In this document: one piece after another, positions 23,499 to 28,409 of the stretch
How positions within the stretch are numbered: the stretch's first letter is position 1
How the letters are laid out: each line of letters begins with the position of its first letter
DNA from: DATLXU01 sp035575515
Lineage (GTDB): Bacteria > Acidobacteriota > Blastocatellia > UBA7656
Direction of reading: 5' to 3'
Assembly: GCA_035575515.1 (NCBI GenBank)
Contig: DATLXU010000064.1
Coordinates: 1-28,409, forward strand
DNA: 28,409 bases
Made by a program: the position numbers and the translations under genes
Notes under the pieces: generated by a model
The model's database searches: none
What the model saw: only the letters and a program-made list of their open reading frames with translations
Told to the model about the DNA's origin: nothing

Positions 23499-24212
23499 GT
23501 GGCGAGCGGAAAGCGAGCGAAAAGCAAAATCACCTGGACTACGGGCAACAAGATAGCCGCTGTAGTCGTTTCGCTTATGGCGGTTGCAATCGTCTGGGTT
23601 GTGGTTGCGGCTTCGACGGGGATGCCGCCTTTTTCCAAAAGCAAAGATGAGGCGAATAGCTCGCGCGCGGCGAAAAGCGAATCGCGAACGGCGCGATCAA
23701 GCTCGGCCTCTTCGGCTTCCGGCTCAAGCTCGCGCGCGACTTCAAAGCTGAGCAGCGAGCGCGCGGCGATGCTCGGCGATTACCCGGCGTTCAAAATTCC
23801 AACTATTGATGGCCGCACGATTCGACTCAATGACTATAAAGGCAAAGTCATTGTCGTAGACTTCTGGGCGACGTGGTGCCCGCCGTGTCGCGAAGAGACG
23901 CCGAAGCTCGTGAGCATTGCAAAAGAGAATCGCGCTCGCGGAGTCGAGGTCATCGGCCTTCACATTGACGACAACGGCAGGTCTTCGATGGAAGACATTC
24001 GCAATTTCATGAAGCAGTACGGGATCACTTACACCGTTGGGCTGGCGAGCGACGAAGTCTTCGTCGGCTATCTGGGCACCGAAGACGACACGATCCCGCA
24101 GACGCTCGTCTTTGACCGCAGCGGCAGATTAATCAAGCACCTGATTGGCTTCAGCCCTGACCACAGCCGCGAGCTTGATGAAGCAATCAATCAGGCGCTT
24201 TCCCAATCATGA
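23499..24212 (+). CDS. Membrane-anchored TlpA/ResA-like thioredoxin
   Basis: 237 aa from a GTG at 23499 with GGAGGT 6 nt upstream. The order is a basic cytoplasmic N-terminus, one TM anchor (about 18-39), a Ser/Ala/Arg-rich linker (about 46-90) and a periplasmic thioredoxin-fold domain. The active site is WATWCPPC (Cys127, Cys130), with the cis-Pro region TIPQTLVFD. It probably reduces disulfides in exported proteins or apocytochromes. The partner is unknown and no cytochrome c biogenesis gene is adjacent. The long low-complexity linker is longer than usual and would hold the domain away from the membrane. Confidence 0.9.
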   Translation: MASGKRAKSKITWTTGNKIAAVVVSLMAVAIVWVVVAASTGMPPFSKSKDEANSSRAAKSESRTARSSSASSASGSSSRATSKLSSERAAMLGDYPAFKIPTIDGRTIRLNDYKGKVIVVDFWATWCPPCREETPKLVSIAKENRARGVEVIGLHIDDNGRSSMEDIRNFMKQYGITYTVGLASDEVFVGYLGTEDDTIPQTLVFDRSGRLIKHLIGFSPDHSRELDEAINQALSQS

Positions 24213-24220
24213 GTAGCGCG

Positions 24221-24272
24221 TAATGCGTAGTGCGTAGTAATTAAGATTCGCCACATTACGCATCGCGCATTA
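24221..24272. repeat. Imperfect inverted repeat between the TlpA-like gene and pyk
   Basis: TAATGCGTAGTGCGTA (24221-24236) pairs with TACGCATCGCGCATTA (24257-24272) apart from three central positions. The left arm also repeats GCGTAGT in tandem. There is no T tract, so it is not an intrinsic terminator in the usual sense. Confidence 0.5.
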
Positions 24273-24287
24273 TTCATCACTTAACAA

Positions 24288-25727
24288 ATGCGCAGAGCAA
24301 AGATAGTAGCGACAATCGGCCCGGCAACCGACAGCGCGGAGCGGTTGCGCGAGCTTATAGAAGCCGGAATGGACGTCGCTCGCATAAATATGTCGCACGG
24401 CGAGCGCGAGCATCACGGCGAAGTCATAACTCGCATTCGCCGCGTGGCTGACGAGTTGAATAAACCCGTCGCCGTTATGCTGGATCTTTCAGGCCCGAAG
24501 ATTCGCACGGGCAAGCTGCGCGAAGGCCGCGAAGTCTTTTTGAAAGAAGGCGCGGAGGTGCGAATCACCTCAGAAGAGATTGAAGGCGATGCGACGCGCT
24601 TTTCGGCAAGCTACCCGCTGCTTGCGCGCGAGGTTCGCGCAGGCGACCGCATACTTTTGAGCGACGGCGAAATCGAGCTTCAAGTCACGGGCACAACAGA
24701 AACCGATGTCGTTGCGCTCGTCGTTCACGGCGGCCCGCTCGGCGAGCACAAAGGCATAAACCTTCCCGGCGCGCAAATCTCAATACCTTCTATCACTGAA
24801 AAAGACATTGCTGATTTGAGATTCGGAATCACTCGCGGCATTGACATCGTTGCGCAATCGTTTGTCCGCCGGGCAGAGGATTGCCATCGCGCCCGTGAGT
24901 TGATTCGAGAGTTCGGCGGCAATGCCAAGCTCATCGCAAAGATTGAAAAGCCAGAAGCGGTTGACGATCTGGCAAACATTCTCGACGCGTCGGACGGCGT
25001 GATGGTCGCGCGCGGCGACCTCGCGGTTGAAACTTCGACCGAGCGCGTGCCCGTGCTTCAAAAGAAGATAATCAAAGATGCGCTGCTTGCCGAAAAGCGA
25101 GTCATCACGGCCACGCAGATGCTTCAATCAATGATTGAAAATCCGCGCCCGACGCGCGCCGAAGCATCAGACGTTTCAAACGCGATACTCGACGGGTCGG
25201 ATGCCGTGATGCTATCGGGCGAGACAGCAATCGGTCGCTTTCCCATCGAAGCCGTGAAGATGATGGATAAGATTATCTGCTCGACCGAAGAGATAGTCGC
25301 GCCCGCAAGCGCGATGGTGCGGCAGACGATCTTCGGCCAGCGGTCGGGTTCTTATGGCCGCGCGGTTGCCGAAGCCGCAGTCTTCGCGGCGGAAGAAGTC
25401 GGCTGCCGTTTGATTGTGGTCATCACGCAGAGCGGGCACATGGCGCGTCGCATTGCGGCGCTCAGGCCGCGCCAGCGAATCATCGCGCTGACTCCGAGCG
25501 ACGCGACTCGCCGCCAGCTTGCCGTTATGTGGGGCGTGGAGCCATACTTTTTAGACAACTGTTCGGCTGAATCAGACGATCTGCTGTTGTGCGCAGACCG
25601 CGCGCTCTTGGAGTTTCGCTTGGCCGAGCGCGGCGAAAGCGTAGTCGTAATGGCGGGTCGCCTAAGCGATGTGACCATATCGCTCTCGATGAAGCTGCAC
25701 TGCGTCGGCGATTTCACCAGTGGATAA
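24288..25727 (+). CDS. pyk: Pyruvate kinase
   Basis: Last step of glycolysis: phosphoenolpyruvate plus ADP gives pyruvate plus ATP, in the cytosol. 479 aa, usual bacterial length. MRRAKIVATIGPA, Arg32, Asn34 and Ser36 in ARINMSHG, DLSGPKIRTG (Lys71), the catalytic Lys218 in LIAKIEKPEA, GVMVARGDL, Thr275 in TATQM and MLSGETAIG are all present. The B domain is at about 74-168 and the C-terminal regulatory domain at about 340-475. Start ATG at 24288 without a strong ribosome binding site, just after an inverted repeat. A beta-propeller gene follows 23 nt downstream. Confidence 0.97.
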   Translation: MRRAKIVATIGPATDSAERLRELIEAGMDVARINMSHGEREHHGEVITRIRRVADELNKPVAVMLDLSGPKIRTGKLREGREVFLKEGAEVRITSEEIEGDATRFSASYPLLAREVRAGDRILLSDGEIELQVTGTTETDVVALVVHGGPLGEHKGINLPGAQISIPSITEKDIADLRFGITRGIDIVAQSFVRRAEDCHRARELIREFGGNAKLIAKIEKPEAVDDLANILDASDGVMVARGDLAVETSTERVPVLQKKIIKDALLAEKRVITATQMLQSMIENPRPTRAEASDVSNAILDGSDAVMLSGETAIGRFPIEAVKMMDKIICSTEEIVAPASAMVRQTIFGQRSGSYGRAVAEAAVFAAEEVGCRLIVVITQSGHMARRIAALRPRQRIIALTPSDATRRQLAVMWGVEPYFLDNCSAESDDLLLCADRALLEFRLAERGESVVVMAGRLSDVTISLSMKLHCVGDFTSG

Positions 25728-25750
25728 AAGCCTTTCTCGGAGGTTGCGCC

Positions 25751-26743
25751 ATGCTTAGCAAATGCTTCGCTCCATTTTTGATTTTCGTCTCCGTGCTGTT
25801 TCCGCTCTCGCGGCCTGCGGATAAGAAAGTCGTCATCAAGGAATGGGACATCAAGACCGCGAATGCGTTTCCGCACGACCCTGCGGTCGCGCCCGACGGC
25901 GCGCTTTGGTACACGGGGCAGGCAGGCAATCTGTTGGGTCGGCTGGACACAAAGACCGGCGAGATTAAAGAGTACCCACTGAAGACTCCGAACTCAGGGC
26001 CGCACGGGCTTGTCGCAGACAATGAAGGCAACATCTGGTACACGGGTAATCACGGCGCGCACATCGGCAAGCTCAATCCGAAGACGGGCGAAGTGACCGA
26101 GTACGCTATGCCCGACCCGCGAGCGCGCGACCCGCACACGCCGATATTCGACCAAAAGGGAATACTCTGGTTCACTGTCCAGCAGGGGAACTTCGTCGGG
26201 CGGCTCGATCCAAAAACAGGCAGGGTGACGCTCAAGGAATCGCCCACGCCGAACTCGCGGCCTTATGGAATTGTGATCAACTCGAAGGGCACGCCGTTCT
26301 TCTGCGAGTTCAACTCGAACAAGATCGCAAGCATCAACGCAGCGACGATGGAGATAACCGAGTACGCGTTGCCCGAAGGCGCGCGCCCGCGCAGGCTCAC
26401 GATCACGCCGGATGACATAGTTTATTATTCGGATTACGCGCGCGGTTTTTTAGGTCGGCTCGATTCTAAAAGCGGCAAAGTTGAAGAGTGGCCGTCGCCG
26501 GGCGGGCCGCAATCGCGGCCTTACGCGATAGCCGCGACATCGGACGGCGCTGTGTGGTACAGCGAATCGGGCGTGACGCCAAACACGATTGTGCGATTCG
26601 ATCCGAAGACGAAAACGTTTGCGAGCTGGCCCGTGCCATCAGGCGGCAAAGTGATCCGCCACATGGTTGCAACCCCGCAGGGCAAGCTCTACATCGCATG
26701 TAGCGGAGCGGGCAAAGTGGGCGTCGTCGAGATCGGTAATTGA
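25751..26743 (+). CDS. Exported Vgb-like (virginiamycin B lyase-type) beta-propeller protein
   Basis: 330 aa from the ATG at 25751, which has GGAGG 7 nt upstream. A short hydrophobic signal-like segment (about 5-22) is followed by about seven strips of some 42 residues, each with a variant of GRLDxKTGxIxEYxxP then PxGLxxDxxGNIWYT. This is the seven-bladed propeller of the streptogramin lyase (Vgb)/SMP-30-like group. Most such proteins are not antibiotic lyases, and nothing here shows that activity, so the true substrate is unknown. The open frame extends upstream into pyk but that part is not coding. Confidence 0.85.
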   Translation: MLSKCFAPFLIFVSVLFPLSRPADKKVVIKEWDIKTANAFPHDPAVAPDGALWYTGQAGNLLGRLDTKTGEIKEYPLKTPNSGPHGLVADNEGNIWYTGNHGAHIGKLNPKTGEVTEYAMPDPRARDPHTPIFDQKGILWFTVQQGNFVGRLDPKTGRVTLKESPTPNSRPYGIVINSKGTPFFCEFNSNKIASINAATMEITEYALPEGARPRRLTITPDDIVYYSDYARGFLGRLDSKSGKVEEWPSPGGPQSRPYAIAATSDGAVWYSESGVTPNTIVRFDPKTKTFASWPVPSGGKVIRHMVATPQGKLYIACSGAGKVGVVEIGN

Positions 26744-26757
26744 AAAGCGCCGATTAG

Positions 26758-26854
26758 CAACACAGAGTCACGGAGGATTACACGGAGACACCGAGCTTCT
26801 TTTCATAATCGGTCAATTCTGTGCCTATGTGCAGCCCTCCGTGACTCCGTGTTG
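26758..26854. repeat. 97-nt palindromic intergenic element
   Basis: Arms CAACACAGAGTCACGGAGG (26758-26776) and CCTCCGTGACTCCGTGTTG (26836-26854) are complementary at 18 of 19 positions, spaced by about 59 nt. The left side also has a second ACACGGAGAC unit. It fills the gap between the propeller gene and the next ATG at 26865, and looks like a REP/MITE-type insertion. Confidence 0.65.
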
Positions 26855-26864
26855 GAACTCTTTT

Positions 26865-28046
26865 ATGAGCCGGGCAGAAGCCACAGTTCAACCTGATGAA
26901 AACGCATTGCGATTAAATGCTGCGCGTGTGCTTCAACTCATCAAGCATCTTTCTGCTCGCTCGATTATTAAGCTGACGATAATCGCCGTCGCTTTAATTA
27001 TCGCGCTCGTTCCTATGCCCGCCGCGCTTGTCGAGCGATTCTATTCCAACGGGCTTTACCCGAAGCTGCAATCCTTGCTTGCGCCCGTTGCCAACTCGAT
27101 CCCGTTTGCGTTCATTGATCTATTCATCATCGCGCTCGCGCTTGGGCTTCCCGCGTGGTGGGCGCGTCGTCTGATGAAGGCGGGTCGCGGGCGAAGGTTG
27201 AAAACACTGGGGCGGCTGGCGTTCAACACGGCGGTTGCCGCCTCGATTGCGTTTTTGATTTTCCAGTTGCTGTGGGGATTGAACTACGCGCGCAAACCGC
27301 TGGCCGCAAAGCTCGATTTCGATGAAGAGCGGCTCACGCCCGAAGCGATAAGGGGATTGAAGCGGCTTGCGGTTGAGCGTCTCAACGCCGAGTACGCTGA
27401 GGGCCGCGCCGCCTGGCCCAATGAAAAAGATTGGCGCGAGCAACTGCACTGGTCATTCGATCAGGTCACAAGCGAGCTTGGCAACGCCCGCAGCATCAAG
27501 GCGGAGGCCCCTAAGAGTTCGGTTTTGAATTTCTACCTTGCGGCGACCGGGATAGAAGGTTTCATGAACCCGTTCGGCTACGAGGTGATACTCGATTCGG
27601 AAGCGCTCCCGTTCGAGCGGCCTTTCCTGCTCGCGCACGAATGGGCGCACCTTGCGGGCTTTGCTGACGAGGCGGAAGCGAGCTTCGTCGGATTGCTTGC
27701 GTGTCTGAGGTCAGACTCGGCGGCAATTCGGTATTCCGGCTGGCTGGCGCTGTATCAGTTCACGCCGTGGCCCGTGACCGCTTCGACCGAAGATATGCAG
27801 CAGGCTCTGCGCTTTGATCCGCCGCCTCGTCCCTTGCCCGAAGTGATAGCCGACCTGAAAGCGATTCGCGAGCGCGTCAGCAGACACAGGAATAATTTTC
27901 TGAGCCGCGCGCAATGGTTTGTTTACGATGGTTTCCTGAAAGCTAATCGCGTGCGCGCAGGCATCGGGAGTTATGGCCGCGTAGTGCGACTCATCGCAGG
28001 CACGCGATTCGAGTCAGGATGGATTCCTGCCCGCCGGGCTGAGTGA
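26865..28046 (+). CDS. DUF3810-type membrane protein with HExxH motif
   Basis: 393 aa from the ATG at 26865; the frame is open further upstream, but that part is made of the palindromic element and the propeller gene in another frame. Three hydrophobic segments (about 34-52, 80-100 and 115-137) precede a soluble domain. That domain holds AHEWAHLAGF with His258, Glu259 and His262, a zincin-like metal site, followed by DEAEASFVGLLAC, which could supply the third ligand. This layout fits the DUF3810 family of predicted membrane-bound zinc metalloproteins; peptidase activity is not proven. GFMNPFGYEVILDSEALPFE upstream of the motif is typical. No operon partner downstream. Confidence 0.82.
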   Translation: MSRAEATVQPDENALRLNAARVLQLIKHLSARSIIKLTIIAVALIIALVPMPAALVERFYSNGLYPKLQSLLAPVANSIPFAFIDLFIIALALGLPAWWARRLMKAGRGRRLKTLGRLAFNTAVAASIAFLIFQLLWGLNYARKPLAAKLDFDEERLTPEAIRGLKRLAVERLNAEYAEGRAAWPNEKDWREQLHWSFDQVTSELGNARSIKAEAPKSSVLNFYLAATGIEGFMNPFGYEVILDSEALPFERPFLLAHEWAHLAGFADEAEASFVGLLACLRSDSAAIRYSGWLALYQFTPWPVTASTEDMQQALRFDPPPRPLPEVIADLKAIRERVSRHRNNFLSRAQWFVYDGFLKANRVRAGIGSYGRVVRLIAGTRFESGWIPARRAE

Positions 28047-28166
28047 CGATGTTCTTTGCGGCGCGAGAGGCCGTCACGCACGAGCGCCGATGATGTCTGT
28101 TTGAGTTTGTATCAATCGCTCGCGTTAAAGCTGAAAAAGGCTGCGCATCGGGCCAGAGTTGCACCG

Positions 28167-28409
28167 TCATGCATAGAGAAATAAGAGTTTGATTACTATG
28201 AACAGAAGCAAAAAACAACAGAGGGTTAGTTTGCCATAGCAGTGAACTAACAAGCCATCGGTTGAGCATACTTTGCTCGCCTCTTGAATTCCTGATCTTT
28301 GAATTAACCAATTAAACAACGACTCGATTGGCTGCCGCATCGCCGATACAAAGCGTGACCAAAGACTATTGTAAGCCACTTCTTTTTCTTGCCCTCGTTG
28401 GCATTTGTC
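28167..28409 (-). mobile_element. C-terminal part of a DDE transposase (runs off the window)
   Basis: The minus-strand frame is open from the window edge (28409) to a TGA at 28167. It encodes SRFVSAMRQPIESLFNWLIQR, then GIQEASKVCS and GLLVHCYGKL, which resembles the C-terminal end of a DDE transposase in which RQPIES carries the catalytic Glu. I cannot assign the IS family safely. Most relatives I recall have KVRS where this one has KVCS. The IS end should lie between 28110 and 28166, but I could not define an inverted repeat without the other end. Confidence 0.75.

Noticed and set aside
25751..26743. True virginiamycin B lyase (antibiotic resistance gene)
   Set aside because: The propeller fold is shared by many unrelated proteins, there is a signal-like N-terminus and no resistance context.

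Overview
The window is a gene-dense, GC-rich bacterial chromosome segment. Short intergenic gaps, TPR-CHAT and ECF sigma genes, a DUF3810-type protein, a beta-propeller lyase-like protein and coenzyme F420 genes suggest a soil-type Acidobacteriota, perhaps Blastocatellia. That placement is inference from gene content, since there is no rRNA or other strong marker here. Both edges hold insertion sequence debris: an ISAs1-type transposase fragment on the left and the C-terminal end of another DDE transposase on the right.

Layout. (1) 297-1682, minus: NADP-type isocitrate dehydrogenase (icd) with a clear sigma70 promoter. (2) 1869-10172, plus: accA, a HAD phosphatase, a PPOX-type F420 protein, an LLM-type F420 oxidoreductase, a two-TM small protein, cofG, mtnB, mtnD, mtnC, a second PPOX protein and cofH. 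The two halves of FO synthase thus bracket three methionine-salvage genes. A four-helix-bundle pseudogene with two in-frame TGA stops follows. (3) 10647-16000, plus: a POT peptide transporter, an exported S9 peptidase and an exported M42 aminopeptidase, which look like a peptide uptake and breakdown set. (4) 15734-23071, minus: ECF sigma factor, zf-HC2 anti-sigma-like protein, TPR-CHAT protease, exported subtilisin (S8), a RimK-like ATP-grasp ligase and a second, 3'-truncated ATP-grasp. (5) 23284-28046, plus: yacG, a membrane-anchored TlpA-like thioredoxin, pyruvate kinase, a Vgb-like beta-propeller and a DUF3810-type membrane metalloprotein.

The main observation is in region 4. Three separate transcription units (anti-sigma/CHAT, S8 peptidase, ATP-grasp pair) each carry the same bipartite element, CGATGTAT-N18-CACT(G/A)T, 40-75 nt upstream of the start codon, with the 18-nt spacing exactly kept. 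The sigma factor gene lacks it and has a housekeeping-like promoter instead. The simplest reading is that the sigma factor (22505-23071) drives a local regulon of a CHAT protease, a subtilisin and ATP-grasp ligases. I do not recognise this as a described system.

A second observation is a small hairpin repeat with core GGCTCTGGGAGCC, found in three copies. Two are intergenic, and one lies in frame inside the S9 peptidase gene. The left arms differ between copies, but pairing is largely kept.
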